64,000 bases of DNA from Odobenus rosmarus divergens (GCF_000321225.1 NW_004450266.1:7345245-7409244); one strand, 5' to 3'; shown: positions 1 through 11,153, numbered from the stretch's first letter. The notes: generated from the sequence alone by a model not told the origin. Numbers and translations: made by a program.

Positions 1-204
1 AATTTTCTTAAAGAGGGGAAGTGAGATTAAAAATTTGACCTTACAAATCAGAAAACTATCTGGATTCTAGGAAATTCAAGACAATGATTGGACACTTGGC
101 AGAGCAGGAGGAAAAACAGGCTATAGCTATTATATTTGACTCCCCTGTGTAGCTGAGTTAACTGAAGTGAAATATCTAGAGGATAAGGAATGATTCTGAT
201 AATG

Positions 205-410
205 CAATAGAAACAGTATGGGTTTGGTGTTGTTCAGATCAAGGTTTAGATTCCTGCTCTGCTATCTACCAGATGTGCATCCTAAGGAAAGTCATTTATT
301 CTTTCCAAGCTTCCATTTCCTTATTGTAAATATGAGGCAATAATAACATTCCATCATTCAGTGAAGATTAAAATGAGATAAAGTCAATAAAACAGCTGGC
401 AGAATGCTAG
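205..410 (+). mobile_element. MIR SINE fossil
   Basis: The order of blocks matches MIR in sense orientation: a tRNA-like left part with 'ttcctgctctgctatctacc', a core with 'aaagtcatttattctttcc', then 'gaagattaaaatgagataaa' and 'cagctggcagaatgctag'. The copy is strongly diverged and has no visible target duplication. It is inert. Confidence 0.65.
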
Positions 411-879
411 ATGCAGCTCAATACATATTGGTTCTCTATTGGTTCCAACACTGCGTGCTGGTCATATGAGACATGGAATATTTTGTTCCTTCCTGCACAA
501 ATGCTACAGTAGGTTAGCATGTGCTATAAAGAGTGACCAGGATGATGAGGAACTTGAATCCATGTCCTGTGTCCAACTGAAAGGAGATGAAATGTCAAAT
601 CTGAAGAGGAGAAATTTGGGTGAGATAATATCGGGGTCTTTACATATTGAACAGTGTTGAAGAAAGAAGGAATAGACTTATATGTATGTGTTCTGTATAT
701 ATTCTCTGAGGGACTGATGAGCAAAAGCTATAGGAAGACATATTTTAGCTCACATATGGGAAAAGAAACAAAAATCTTTCTACCAGTGAGTCCAACCAAA
801 GCAGAAGAGAAAGACTGCTTAGAAGAGGAGATGAATGAGCTGAGTCTTGAAAGTACAGGGTATACTAGAGAGCCTGGGC

Positions 880-1145
880 ACATGGGTGGTGTTAGGGGGT
901 GGTCCAGGGTGGAGGAATATCAGATGCAAAGCCATGGTGAGGTGAAACAGCATGATGCCATAAACTGTTAGCAAATTCTGGAACTTGGATTAGGTGGAGG
1001 TTGGGATGAGTGGCAGAATGTGACAGCTGGGCAAGGATCACGAAAGATTTAGAATTAAAAAAAAAAAAGAAAGATTTAGAATTTAGATTTTTTTCTAAGG
1101 CCACAGAAGGTTTTCATCTGGAGAATGATGTGATCAGATTTGCCT
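880..1145 (-). mobile_element. L2 (LINE-2) fragment, antisense
   Basis: The end of this stretch ('gaatgatgtgatcagatttgc', split by one base from the canonical form) is the reverse complement of the L2 block that encodes the 'sDHVTPLL'-type segment. The left part is G-rich, as antisense L2 usually is. The left boundary is uncertain. A pure poly-A insertion lies inside it. Confidence 0.45.
1043..1083 (+). mobile_element. Tail-only retroinsertion: poly-A flanked by 14-bp duplication
   Basis: The 14-mer 'aaagatttagaatt' occurs at 1043-1056 and again, identical, at 1070-1083. Only 13 bases lie between the copies: twelve A and one G. This is the footprint of target-primed reverse transcription in which only the poly-A tail was copied. 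The A-first orientation implies a plus-strand insert. Replication slippage is an alternative, but it does not explain a pure A spacer as simply. Confidence 0.6.
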
Positions 1146-1209
1146 ATCACAATGGAACCAATAATGACAAACAGTACAGGACAGCCATAGCAGCCACTTT
1201 ACTATTGAA

Positions 1210-1290
1210 TGTGTGATCTCGGGCAAGCCATTTCAAGTCTCTAAGACACACTAGTAACGTGGAGTTAATAATCCTGCCTTGCTTTCTTCT
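1210..1290 (+). mobile_element. MIR fragment
   Basis: The segment 'gtgatctcgggcaagccatt' corresponds to the MIR core 'gtgaccttgggcaagtcact', and is followed by a degraded downstream arm ending in 'ttaataatcctgcctt'. It is short and diverged. Confidence 0.4.
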
Positions 1291-1476
1291 TGGATTTACC
1301 TCAAGACCGAGTGTATCATGGATATAGAAACACATGAGAAATTGGCAAAGTGTCCTGCCCAGTTAAAGAGCTATTGTTTTATTACAATTTTACCCCCATT
1401 CTTGATGAAACTGAGGAGTTTCACCAAGGGTTGAAAATATTTCTTCTTTTAAGATCTTGGTTCCTTTTCTGCAGTA

Positions 1477-1588
1477 TTTTTTTCTTTTTTCTATTCTTTC
1501 TTTTTTCTTTTCTCCTTTTTTCCTTCCTTCCTTCTTTCCTTCCTCCCTCCCTCCCTCCCTCCCTTCCCTTCCTTCCTTTCTCTCCTTT
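1477..1588. repeat. Pyrimidine tract (T-rich, then TTCC, then CCCT repeats)
   Basis: About 110 bases are C or T on this strand with a single A near 1493. The composition moves from T-rich through TTCC units to CCCT units and back. It creates spurious open frames on both strands (phenylalanine/serine/proline-rich or lysine/glutamate-rich). Such tracts can form triplex DNA and are length-variable. Confidence 0.9.
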
Positions 1589-1844
1589 GACTTGACTGTG
1601 CTCAAACATACCACAGCAATACTCTCCTTCCCCACCTCATTTCACAGGCCAAAAATGTTCTGACCATTCCCTTTCTGGTGGTCTCCATCTATCCCAGCTG
1701 TGCAGCTGGGTCTTGGAGTGCCTTTACTGTGTAAATTGTGGGGTGCTGTCATACAAGGCTGCTGTATCCATATCTCCCTTAGAACATCAATTTCATTGTA
1801 TCATAAAATGAAGGCTGAGAAAAGTTACAAATACGCAGTGGTTC

Positions 1845-1940
1845 CTACTTCCTCAGTCTATAAGTTGGGGATCAAATTCCCAATACCCAAGACTATTGTA
1901 AGGATAAAACGAGATACAGTAAAGTGACTGGCATATAGTA
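1845..1940 (+). mobile_element. MIR 3' half
   Basis: The blocks 'cctcagtctataagttgggg', 'gtaaggataaaacgagatac' and 'agtgactggcatatagtata' follow the order of the MIR core and 3' arm. The copy ends where the L1 insertion begins at about 1946. Confidence 0.55.
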
Positions 1941-1945
1941 TATTC

Positions 1946-3850
1946 AGGTGGGATTTATTCTTGGGATGAAAGGATAGTTCAATATTCACAAATCAATCAA
2001 TGTCATACATCACACCAACAAAACGAAGGATAAAAATCATATGATCATCTCAGTAGATGCAGAAAAAGCATTTGACAAGATTCGACATCCATTCCTGACA
2101 AAAAAATCTCAATAACATGGGGTTAGAGGGAACATATATGAAAAACCCATGGCTAACATCATCCTCAATAGTGAAAAACTGAGAGCTTTCCTTCTAGGGT
2201 CAGGAAAAAGGCAGGCTGTCCACTCTCACTGTTTTTATTCAATATAGTACTAGAAGTCCTAGCCACAGTAATCAGACAAGAAAAAGAAATAACAGGCATT
2301 CATATTGGTAAAGAAGGAGTTAAAATGGCACTATTTGCAGATGACATAATAGTATACATAGAAAATCCTAGAGATTCTACCAAAAAACTACTAGGAGTAA
2401 TAAACGAATTCAGCTAAGTGGCAGGATACAATAATGACACCCAGCAATTGGTAGCATTTCTATACACTAACAATGAAATTGCAGAAAGAGAAATTCAAAA
2501 AAACAACACCATTTACAATTGCACCAAAAAGAATAAAATATATAGGAGTAAACTTAACCAAAGAGGTGAGAGACCTGTACTCTGAAACTATAAAACACTA
2601 ATGAAATAAATTAAAGATGACACAAACAAATGGAAAGATATGCCATGCTCTCAGATTAGAAGCACTAATATTGTCAAAATGTCCATATTTTTTTAAAAGA
2701 TTTTATTTATTTATTTGACAGAGAGACATAGCAAGAGAGGGAACACAAGCACGGGAAGTGGGAGAGGGAGAAGCAGGCTTGCCGCAGAACAGGGAGCCCA
2801 ATGCGGGGCTTGATCCCAGGACCCTGGGATCATGACCCGAGCCGAAGGCAGACGTTTAAAGACTGAGCCACCCAGGTGCCCCTCAAAATGTCCATATTAT
2901 CCAAAGCAATCTATAGGTTCAATGCAATCCCTATCAAAATACTAGCAGTACTTTTTACAGAACTAGAGCAAATAATACTAAAATTTATATGGAGAACCAT
3001 AGAGGACCCCAAATACCTAAAGCAATCCTGAAAGAAGAACAAAGCTGGAGGTATCATAATTCCAGATTTCAAGATATACTACAATGTTTTAGTAAACAAA
3101 GCAGTATGGTACTGGTACAAAAATAGGCACATAGATCAATAGAACAGGATAGAAATCCCAGAAATAAACCTACATTTATATGGCCAATGAATCTATGACA
3201 AAGGAGGCAAGAATATTCAATAAGGAAAAGATAGTCTTTTCAATAAATGGTGCTGGGAAAACTGAATAGCTATAAGGAAAAGAATGAAACAGGACTGCTT
3301 TCTAACACCATACACAAAAATAAACTCAAAATGGATAAAAGACCTAAATGTGAGACCTGAAACCATGAAAAACCTAGAGGAGAGCAGAGGCAGTAATGTC
3401 TCTGACATCAGCCGTAGCAACATTTTTCTAGATATGTCTCCTGAGGCAAGGGAAACAGAAGCAAAAATAAACTATTGGGACTACGTCAAAATAAAAAGCT
3501 TTTGCACAGTAAAGGAAACCATCAACAAAATGAAAAGACAACCTACCAAATGGGAGAAGATATTTGTAAATGATAAATCTGATAAGAGGTTAATGTCCAA
3601 AATACATAAAGAACTCATACAACTCAAGACCAAATTCCACCCCCAAAACAAAAAACAAACAAAAAAACCCCCAAACAATCTGATTAAAAACTGGGCAGAG
3701 GACCTGAATAGACATTTTTCCAAAGAAGACATATATAGATGGCCAACAAATTACATGGAAAGATGCTCAACATCACTAATCATCAGGGAAAGGCAAATCA
3801 GAATCACAATGAGGTATCACCTGATACCTGTTAGAATGGCTAAAATCTAG
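1946..3850 (+). pseudogene. L1 ORF2 remnant (reverse transcriptase and C-terminal part)
   Basis: The reverse-transcriptase catalytic block is still readable as L-F-A-D-D-I-I-V-Y, with the FADD codons at 2334-2345. The frame is broken by an in-frame TAA at 2415-2417, by later shifts and by the SINE at 2690-2882. A 188-codon open stretch at 3284-3850 carries the usual C-terminal L1 text (K-I-N-S-K-W-I-K-D, then [11 protein letters not shown], then [14 protein letters not shown]). In an intact element ORF2 supplies endonuclease and reverse transcriptase. Here the endonuclease half is absent and no working protein can result. The 3284-3850 frame should not be called a host gene. Confidence 0.88.
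2690..2882 (-). mobile_element. Can-SINE (arctoid type) inside L1
   Basis: On the minus strand this is a full tRNA-Lys-derived SINE: head (reverse of 'gggcacctgggtggctcag') at the right, CT-rich middle, and an 'aaataaataaaatctttt' tail at the left. The 16-bp duplication 'tcaaaatgtccatatt' lies at 2674-2689 and 2883-2898 with no mismatch. It is younger than the host L1. Confidence 0.95.
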
Positions 3851-4669
3851 AAGACAAGAAACAATAAGTATTAACAAGGATGTGTAGAGAAAGGAACCCT
3901 TGTGCACTGTTGGTAGGCATGTAAATTGGTGCAGCCCCTGTGGAAAACAGTATGGCGGTGCCTCAAAAAATTAAAAATAGAAATACTATATGATCTAATA
4001 ATTCCACTATTGGGTATTTACATAAAGAAAATGAAAACACTAGATCAAGAAGATAATTGCACCCTTATATTTATTGCAGCATTATTTACAATAGCCAAGA
4101 CTTGGGAAGCAACCTAAGTGTCCACCAGAAGAAGATATAAGGAAAATGTGGTATATAGATACCCAATGGAATATTACACAGTCATAAAAAAGGGTGAGAT
4201 TGTGCCATTTGTGACAACATGGATGAACCACAGAGTATTACGCTAAGTGAAATAAGTCAGACTGAGAAAGAGAAATACCATATGATTCCACTCATAAATG
4301 GAATAGAAAAAATGAATAAAGAAACAAAAAGCAGAATCAGAGCTATAAATGAGAACAAAGTGATGATTGCCAGAGGGGAGGGGTCTGGGGGGTCTGGCAA
4401 AATGAGTGAAGGGGAGAGGGAGATTCCATAACTGGAATGAGTAATTCATGGGAATAAAAAAGCAGAGCATAAAGAATACAGTCAGTGACATTGTAATAGC
4501 TATATAATGGGACAGATGGTAGCTATACTTGTGGTGAACACAGCATAATGTATAAACTTGCCAAATCACTGAGTTATACACCTGAAACTAATGTAACATT
4601 GTTGTCAACTACACTCAAATAAATATCAGTCAACCAAACCAAACAAATAAACAACAAATAAAAACTATA

Positions 4670-5554
4670 GGAAGCAGTAATCAGTGGGACACACATGTGA
4701 ACATATTTACATATATTTTAATTATGTGCATATGTATTATATAGCCGGGGCTTTTGTTGTTTGAATTAGAAATGAAATCAAGAAAAAAAACAGTGCTGGA
4801 TGAACCCGAATTCAACATTCAGTGAAACCGGATGTTTCTCAACACCAAGGCAGGCCTAAAATGCTGTATTAGAATGTTTCCCAGCCCAGAGGACTATCTT
4901 GTTCAGTCTAACCTATAGAAGCCTTTTGGAGGCACAATGGTGGGCTCTGCAGCCTGAGGAACATCAACACAACCTCCAACCATGTGTCACAGATTCTGAG
5001 TAAGCCTCTCAGCTTCTGATGGCTCCTTAGAGCTCAGCCATCTTGTTAGGCTCTTGACTGCTTTGTTTTCTTGCAAAGCTGCTGTATTGCATCATTTCCA
5101 CCTTCTCCCATTGTGGACTGGTGTGAAATTCAAGACCAGAGCCTGCTCCACTCTCCAGGTGCTTGTATTTGGAGATGGACTTTGAGATTCTACGTTTCTA
5201 TAGAAGTGCCTCTCTATTTCTCTGGAGTGGTCCTGCTGGAGGCAGGGGCCTGGCCCTGGTAACTATAACTGGGCCCTTTGAGGTCTGAACACGAGAGGCT
5301 GTGGGGGGAACTGGGGGCATCTGTAGGACGGGTACTGACGCTTCTTCAAGGTAACTTTCAGAGTGTCTCCAATTCGGCTTCTAGAAATGGGTTTTGGGGA
5401 TCTCCAACAGCCTATATAAATTCTTACCATTTTTGGAGGCATTTTCCCTTGTACAATTCTGATTTTGATAGCATTTGTGAGTCACAGTGTTCTCTTCAAT
5501 AATGTATAGTCATACTATTACATCATAGAACAATTTTGTACTTAGGGTTAGACC
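4670..5554. other. No gene seen; apparently single-copy
   Basis: I recognise no repeat family, splice-framed exon or RNA here. Open frames of 60-75 codons at 5071-5502 have no recognisable motif and I regard them as chance. Confidence 0.5.
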
Positions 5555-5695
5555 AACACTGGAGTCTGAGTCTGGGATCTACCCCTTATTAACTTACGAT
5601 TTGGGGAAAATCTCTTAACCTGTTTGTACCTCACTTTCCACATCTTAGAAATGGGAACGAGAGCACCAGAGTTAAGATTTGTGAAGGGTAATAAA
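5555..5695 (+). mobile_element. MIR fossil
   Basis: A core-like segment ('gggaaaatctcttaacctgt') is followed by 'acctcactttccacatctta' and 'gaaatgggaacgagagcacc', which matches the MIR order from 'cttgggcaagttacttaacc' to 'aaaatggggataata'. Confidence 0.6.
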
Positions 5696-7395
5696 ATTTG
5701 CCTGAAGACCAACCTTAGTTAGTGTCATATTTCCAAATGGCATTAAAAGTAATTGACAAGCAATTTAATTTCTACCACATTCTCTCTCAAATACAGTAAA
5801 TATGGAATATATTCCTAGCACACCACACAATTAACTAAAACAATGCTTTCTCCACCACTCTATTTCTCAACATTGTTTGCACATCCCAGTTTCCCCAGAG
5901 ACTTTCTTCTGGACACCAGTTGTGCCTGGGTTCTCTCATAGAACCAGCCCATGGGAGCTCTCTGTTCCCCCTTGGCTCCCATTCCTGCCTTTCCTGGCTT
6001 CCCCCCATGCAGAGGGTCCTGGGGCCCATGCTGCACACTGGAATCCTTCCCTGGGAGAGGAGCAGGAAGGAGGGGGAAAGGTCACAGACACTCCATCTGG
6101 GGTAAGTGATAGACAGCAGAGAATCTGCTGCCAGACTCGGAAGCCAGGAAGAAAGGGGTGCAATTCTGCCCGGTTAAGAAAACTGCTCAGTGGCCACACA
6201 TCGTGGCCCTGACCTCCTTGCCCACGCACCTTGCCAGCTGCCTAAGCAGAAGACTAGGGACACAGAGGGAAGTTCTTCAACTGCAAGTCACCTGCCTAGC
6301 CCAGCAGCAGGGTGAAAGGATCACCCACAAGGACCCTGGCTGTAAGATGCTGTGATGGCGACAACGGCGGGCGGTGGGGGCGGCGCAGGGAGCACAGTGA
6401 AGGGGAAGAGGTCGGCCAGGGTGTGAGCTCCCTCCCTCATCACAGAACTGAGCCCTAGGAAGATCTCCTGCCCCTGCTGGGTCCCCTGCAGCTTTCTCAC
6501 ATGTACCCACAGGGAAGCCAGTGTTTGGACACCTGCCATCCATCCAGCAGACACTGTCCTTAGCCTGAGAAGCTCAAAACAGAGATGATCACAACAGAAT
6601 CCGGACAAATAAGAACAACTGGTTTTGTCCCATTTTCCATCCCTGACTTTCAGTTGCAGGCACCCTTTCCTCCTCCCTACCTCCTTGACCAGTCCCTGAG
6701 GCTGAAGACTGGCCAGCCTTGTGGAGAGAGGATGGGGTGAACATTAATTAGGACACGGGACTGAAGTTTCAAACAAGGTGGAGTGTTTTTAGGTCCAAAA
6801 ACAACCAGGAAATTATGGGATTTGCCAAAGGTGTCATTAAGGGGTGGGGGAAGGATGTTTGACCCTATGGTTGAAGGTGGTGATTAGAGAAAAAAAAAAA
6901 TCAAACCTGTTTGTATTTGTGCCCTGATGAGTTCAAACTGTTCAATAATCCAGTTATGGTTGATGAATTTTCTTTTATCCCTGATACAACAATATCAATG
7001 AAAATGTTCTCTAAACTGGAATATGCTACACAAATATTAGTTATGATTAATAATCATGACAAATAGGAGTAGAGAAATAACAGGAGGATTTTCTTAATTT
7101 CTCTCAGTGCTATTTTAGAAATTCAAAGCATAATTCCTGGTCTGGAGTGACACAGAATTAAGCAGTGTTTCAAAATACCTAGCCCAGGGCTGGAGGAGCA
7201 GGTTAAGGGAGGTGCTTTCTGAGTTGGACAGGGCAGACGTTGTCACATTCCACATCCTCCCTAATGACATCACCATTTCTGCAAATACCCAGAACCTTTT
7301 GACTACTTATCTTTCTCTCATCACTTACCTTGGAGCAGTATCCCCAAATATTATCATTATTCTTCAGAAATGCTTCTGCTATCAATCTTCTCTCT
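5696..7395. other. No gene seen; one small GC-rich patch
   Basis: Nothing is assignable over this stretch. At 6355-6426 a GC-rich segment opens with an ATG in fair context and reads 23 codons, glycine- and alanine-rich, to a TGA. Several overlapping open frames at 5835-6610 reflect GC-richness and do not agree in phase with any recognisable domain. A-runs occur near 6890. Confidence 0.5.
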
Positions 7396-7595
7396 CTATT
7401 TATATAAAAATAGCCCAGTGGGTGTCAGATACTGTTTGTGCCTCATCTCATTCACCCCTCTCAGTAGCCCCACGAGGTGGGTACTACAGTATCCCCATGG
7501 TACCCATGAGAAGCCCGGAACCCGGAGAGGGGAAATCACTTACCCAACTCACACAGCTAGTAGATGACAGAGGGGAGTCTTGACTTGAAAGCCTT
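7396..7595 (-). mobile_element. MIR, antisense
   Basis: The text 'cctcatctcattcacccctc', 'ccccacgaggtgggtactac' and 'ctcacacagctagtagatga' is the reverse complement of MIR in the right order. It is a nearly complete, moderately diverged copy. Confidence 0.75.
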
Positions 7596-7629
7596 AAACC
7601 TTAGCATAAGTGACCCCTAGGTGGATTCT

Positions 7630-7900
7630 TTCCATTTCTATCCATCCTCCATGCTGCTGCCAGAATGCTCTTTCCAAGTTGGTGTTGTCACTGTCCTGAT
7701 TTAAGCCCTTCAAGGGCTCTTTAGTTAGACAAATTCCACATCTTCATCTTGGTGGTCAAGGCTGCCTGTGACACTGACTCCAATCTCTTTCAGGCAAGGT
7801 AGCCCTTACAAGCCCTTACATGATATCTCTGAACACCTTTGCTTTTTTTTTCAACTTGTCCTTCCACCTGGACACCTGATAGGCCTTCTCTGTCCTTCTT
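7630..7900 (+). mobile_element. L2 3' region
   Basis: The phrases 'tgctgctgccagaatgctct', 'tttaagcccttcaagggctc' and the later 'gacacctgataggccttctc' follow the L2 ORF2-to-3'UTR order. The open frame covering 7768-8076 is a by-product. Confidence 0.6.
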
Positions 7901-7984
7901 CGAGTACTGGAGAAGTACTATCTAAGCATGGCTGGACCTACACAAGCCACGCCAGTTCTCCAGCTAGAGACAGTTATGTGTCAC

Positions 7985-8190
7985 GGCAAAAGCAGAGCCT
8001 CTGGAGCAGAGAGATGTGGTTCTTAAGTGTAGGTGTAGTCTGTTACTGGCCTGTACGAACTAGGACAATGTATTGAGCCTCTGTGAGTGTTGGTTTCCTC
8101 ATCTGTAAAGAGAAGTAACTGTGATAGAGGGCATGTGAAGACTTACCAATGCTGCTGATGAAGGTCAAGTGCTTAGCATGGTGCCTGGAT
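7985..8190 (+). mobile_element. MIR
   Basis: A left arm ('gcagagcctctggagcagag') is followed by 'tttcctcatctgtaaagaga' and 'caagtgcttagcatggtgcc', so nearly the whole MIR is present in sense orientation. Confidence 0.7.
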
Positions 8191-8204
8191 CCTTTTAAGC
8201 CCTT

Positions 8205-8345
8205 CATTCATTAAATTGTGTGTCAGGGCTGTGCTAGGTTCTAGAAATACAATAATGAACAGTCCAAGTCTAGTCCTTGCCTTTTTGCAGTTTACAGTGT
8301 AATTGGTGAGACAGACATTCAGAAAACAAACTTATTTGGGATGCT
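8205..8345 (-). mobile_element. L2 3' end, antisense
   Basis: The blocks 'cattcattaaattgtgtgtc', 'gggctgtgctaggttctaga', 'acaataatgaacagtccaag' and 'gcagtttacagtgtaattgg' are the reverse complement of the last 140 bases of L2. Confidence 0.65.
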
Positions 8346-8394
8346 TTCTGAGAATGTTCCCTGAGATGTGGCTAGGTGGTATGGGGGCTATACT

Positions 8395-8550
8395 GTCTTT
8401 CATAACAGGCAACACTGGGAGGTAGGCATTACTAGCCCACTTTTACCATTGAGGAAACCGAGGCCTGGAGCAATTAAGAGATTATCTCAAGATCGGCCAG
8501 ACAATAAAAATTGAACACAAGACTGGAACTAGATCAGTCTAACCTCAAAC
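8395..8550 (-). mobile_element. MIR, antisense
   Basis: The stretch contains 'gggaggtaggcattactagc', then 'attgaggaaaccgaggcctg', then a diverged 'attatctcaagatcggccag' where MIR has the 'aaggtcacacagc' block. Confidence 0.7.
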
Positions 8551-9195
8551 ACAAAGTTCTTTCTTCTATATCTACTTGCCCTTTACTATCGATGGACTTT
8601 GGCTACTCTGAAAGAGTCCTTGTAATCTTTTGCTCTCGAATGATTACATGACTACATGAATGAATGAGTGATAGAGCACTAATTGGTTAAAAGTTTAAAA
8701 GAAAACCTCAAAGGCTAGAAAGGAAGGTCTTACTTTATCTTGAGTGGACATGTCCAGTGGGCAGAGGCCCTTCCCTGATCCCTCAGGGGTGGGAGGCAGA
8801 CTTCGGCTGGCCAGAACCTAAATATTTAGGAGTATTAGTAAATGCATTCTGAATAAATAGACAAATATTTCAGTTTTTGTGAGTTGGCACCTAAGGAGTT
8901 AAAAATAAAGACAGGGCTTTGTCCCACCTCCCCACCATCTAGCCCCAGTCTAACCAAAGCAACATTGCTATTATCAATTTTATACCTGTGGGTCCTGTGA
9001 ACTATTTCTTTATAAATAAGGATTCTTTGCTTTAAAAAATAGTTGAAAACTACTGCTCTAAGTGATCAGCTGCCACAAGATGGCTCAGGAAGATCCCCAG
9101 ATCTTCCCCTGCTGTTTACCTCGAATGCTACACTCTTCCTCTCCTCATCCCCAGCACCTTCTTACTCAGAGAACACGTCTGGCTGACTTCTGGGG
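8551..9195. other. No gene seen
   Basis: AT-rich, apparently single-copy sequence. No ORF above background and no recognisable repeat. Confidence 0.5.
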
Positions 9196-9345
9196 AGTGT
9201 TCTAGTGTTTACAAAGAGCTTTCACGTATTATCTCAGCTGATTCCAGCAGTAATTCCTGAAGTGCATATGAAAGAGTGGGGTCCTCTCCAATCTAAAGAT
9301 GAAGAAGCAGGCTGGAAACAGTGAGTAAGCTGCAGAGTTGCAGAT
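9196..9345 (-). mobile_element. Possible MIR, antisense
   Basis: 'ttcacgtattatctcagctg' followed by 'ctaaagatgaagaagcaggc' resembles an antisense MIR core, but the match is weak. A 193-codon minus-strand frame spans 9234-9815. It crosses this and another MIR and encodes nothing recognisable, so I treat it as chance. Confidence 0.4.
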
Positions 9346-9636
9346 TCTGGGCTCTGGTAGCGGTGCCAGGCCTCTGTGGGTCTGCCAGTCTTTGTGGTAA
9401 CTTTGCACAATTCAGAACCACTTTGCTGTAAAGTTCTTAAGAAGAAACACAAGCCAGAAATCCTGCCTGGTCTAGGCTGGGTGTGATTTTCCTTTAGAAC
9501 CCTATTGTGTGAATTGGGCTGGAGGCCTTGGAGGGAGGAAAGGGTCACCAGACTACAGAGTTCAGGGGGCATTGCTTTACAAAAGCAGCCCCCCATATGC
9601 AAAAATCCTTGAACTTCTGCCAGACCAAAGTAGCTT

Positions 9637-9669
9637 GGGGTGGGGGGTGGGGTGGGTGAAGGGGGAGGG
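9637..9669 (+). promoter_or_regulatory. Potential G-quadruplex
   Basis: Five or more runs of three to six G are separated by one to four bases, starting at 'ggggtggggggtggggtggg'. This satisfies the usual quadruplex rule on the plus strand. No transcript or promoter context is visible. Confidence 0.6.
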
Positions 9670-9789
9670 TTTTGCCCATTGGTGAGTGTGGCTTCTTCTA
9701 GAAACTGTTTTGTCCACACAACTTGGGATTCAACATGACTACATTTCCACAAGAACTCAATTGACCAACTCTCTCTGAACAAAACGTAG

Positions 9790-9930
9790 GCAGAATGTTT
9801 TAGCAGAAAGAGCACTGATGTGAGTCAGGGAGGCTGGTTCCTATCTTGCCTCTGTCACTTACTGCTTCATAATATTCCTTCTCAGAGCCTTTTCTTCATT
9901 TGTAACCTGGGTGACTTCTCTAATAGTCTG
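9790..9930 (+). mobile_element. MIR
   Basis: The order is 'ttttagcagaaagagcactg', 'gcctctgtcacttactgctt' and 'tcagagccttttcttcattt'. It lacks the 3' arm. Confidence 0.65.
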
Positions 9931-10684
9931 TGATTCCTGCAGTGTCCTACTTTCCTTCTAAGCTCTGCTTCTTTTTGTTGTGATTTCCAGACTCAAGTTC
10001 ATTTGATCAAAGATGTTTGTTGGAGCTGGATACAAGCTGGCCTCTGCTGGCCCTTGGCAATGTAGACCTGTGTGTGGACCCGAAGTGTCATGTGTCACAG
10101 GGCATATTTGCTCCCGATGCAAGCCTGGGGAAGGCGAATTGAAGACTTTTTAATATGCCTAATAGGCTCTTTCATCCCCTGCTCTGGAACTAACAGAAGT
10201 CATGTGGCCTCTCTGTCCAGAAGGTCAAGGCCATTCCTCCTCAACCAGATCATTTTTTATATGAATGATCAAATCCAGCTACTATAAATCACCTGTACAG
10301 TCTCTCTCTTGTTATCTCCTGGGGGCCTGGTACTGAGCTCAGAGCAATGACTAACTTCAGGGATCAGATTCCTGCTGCTAGGAGTTTAAGTAAAATTCCA
10401 GGGCCCTAGGTGAATTTGCTTTCCCTGCTGGGTAGGAGGAGAAGGGTCTAAAGGCCATCAATCCAGCCCCCCTTCCATTCCTTCCCCAGGTCTTTCTGAC
10501 CTGGAAGATAGGTTCAGACGAAGAAAGAAAGAGAACAGTGTAAATGGGTGACATTAAGAGAGGGAGAAAGAAAACAAAGACGCGTGACCAATGGAGAGAT
10601 CACTCCTTCATGCTCTTTTGGGGGAGTCCACAGTGGGGCAACATCACTTGGAAAATAACCTGGCCTTGGATAGCGAGCACTTGA
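9931..10684. other. No gene seen
   Basis: No repeat or exon recognised. Short frames at 10072-10287 and 10591-10836 show no domain text, and the second runs into an L1 remnant. Confidence 0.5.
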
Positions 10685-11153
10685 AAACCATTCCTGCCTT
10701 TGACTCGGTAATTTTTCTTCCTCCAGCCCAGCCTAAGGATTTGATCAGAAATGTAAATAGAGCTTTCCACACAAGCACATTTATCACAGGGCTGCTTATT
10801 ATAATAATGAATATCAGAAATAATCTAAATGTCTGATCTGGGATTGGTTATGTAAATTATGACTCCTCTCTATAGGATGGAACATTCTGTAGCAATTTAA
10901 AATGATGTTTATGAAGGCATTTGCATGGCATGGTTAAATGCTTATGATGTAATATTGAGCAAAATCAAGCAGAACAAATTTTAGAAAAAAATTATCAATA
11001 ATAAGATGTGAAGATAAAATATGCTTATAAATTATTCTGGGGAGAATATGGAAACATGTTATCAGTGGTTAAATCTCAAGAGAAGCTGAAATTTGCTTGA
11101 CTTTTCTAATTTTTTAAAACGATCAAGTAATTCTTTTATAATTTAAAAACAGA
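10685..11153 (+). mobile_element. Old L1 (L1ME-like) 3' end
   Basis: The phrases 'cacatttatcacagggctgc', 'attataataatgaatatcag' and 'aaataatctaaatgtctgat' are the typical 3' end of ORF2 and 3' UTR of ancient mammalian L1s. A Can-SINE sits at the A-rich end. Confidence 0.75.

Larger units (their letters stand above)
1946..4665 (+). mobile_element. 5'-truncated carnivore LINE-1
   Basis: This is a long L1 fragment that starts within ORF2 ('gggatttattcttgggatga') and runs through the reverse-transcriptase and C-terminal parts. It continues into a G-rich 3' UTR (near 4375-4435) and a typical 3' end ('cacctgaaactaatgtaaca') with an A-rich tail to about 4665. Stops and frameshifts make it inactive. 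A younger SINE interrupts it at 2690-2882. I could not identify a clean target duplication for the L1 itself, and the start is placed where L1 similarity begins. Confidence 0.9.

Noticed and set aside
1350..1663. Frames rich in Phe/Ser/Pro (plus) or Lys/Glu/Arg (minus)
   Set aside because: Produced by the pyrimidine tract at 1477-1588.
3284..3850. 188-codon open frame as a host gene
   Set aside because: Its translation is L1 ORF2 C-terminal text, and it lies inside a truncated L1.
7212..7583. 123-codon plus-strand frame
   Set aside because: Its 3' half is an antisense MIR; no domain.
9234..9815. 193-codon minus-strand frame
   Set aside because: Crosses MIR fragments and a G-rich tract; the proline-rich part comes from the G-quadruplex; no domain.
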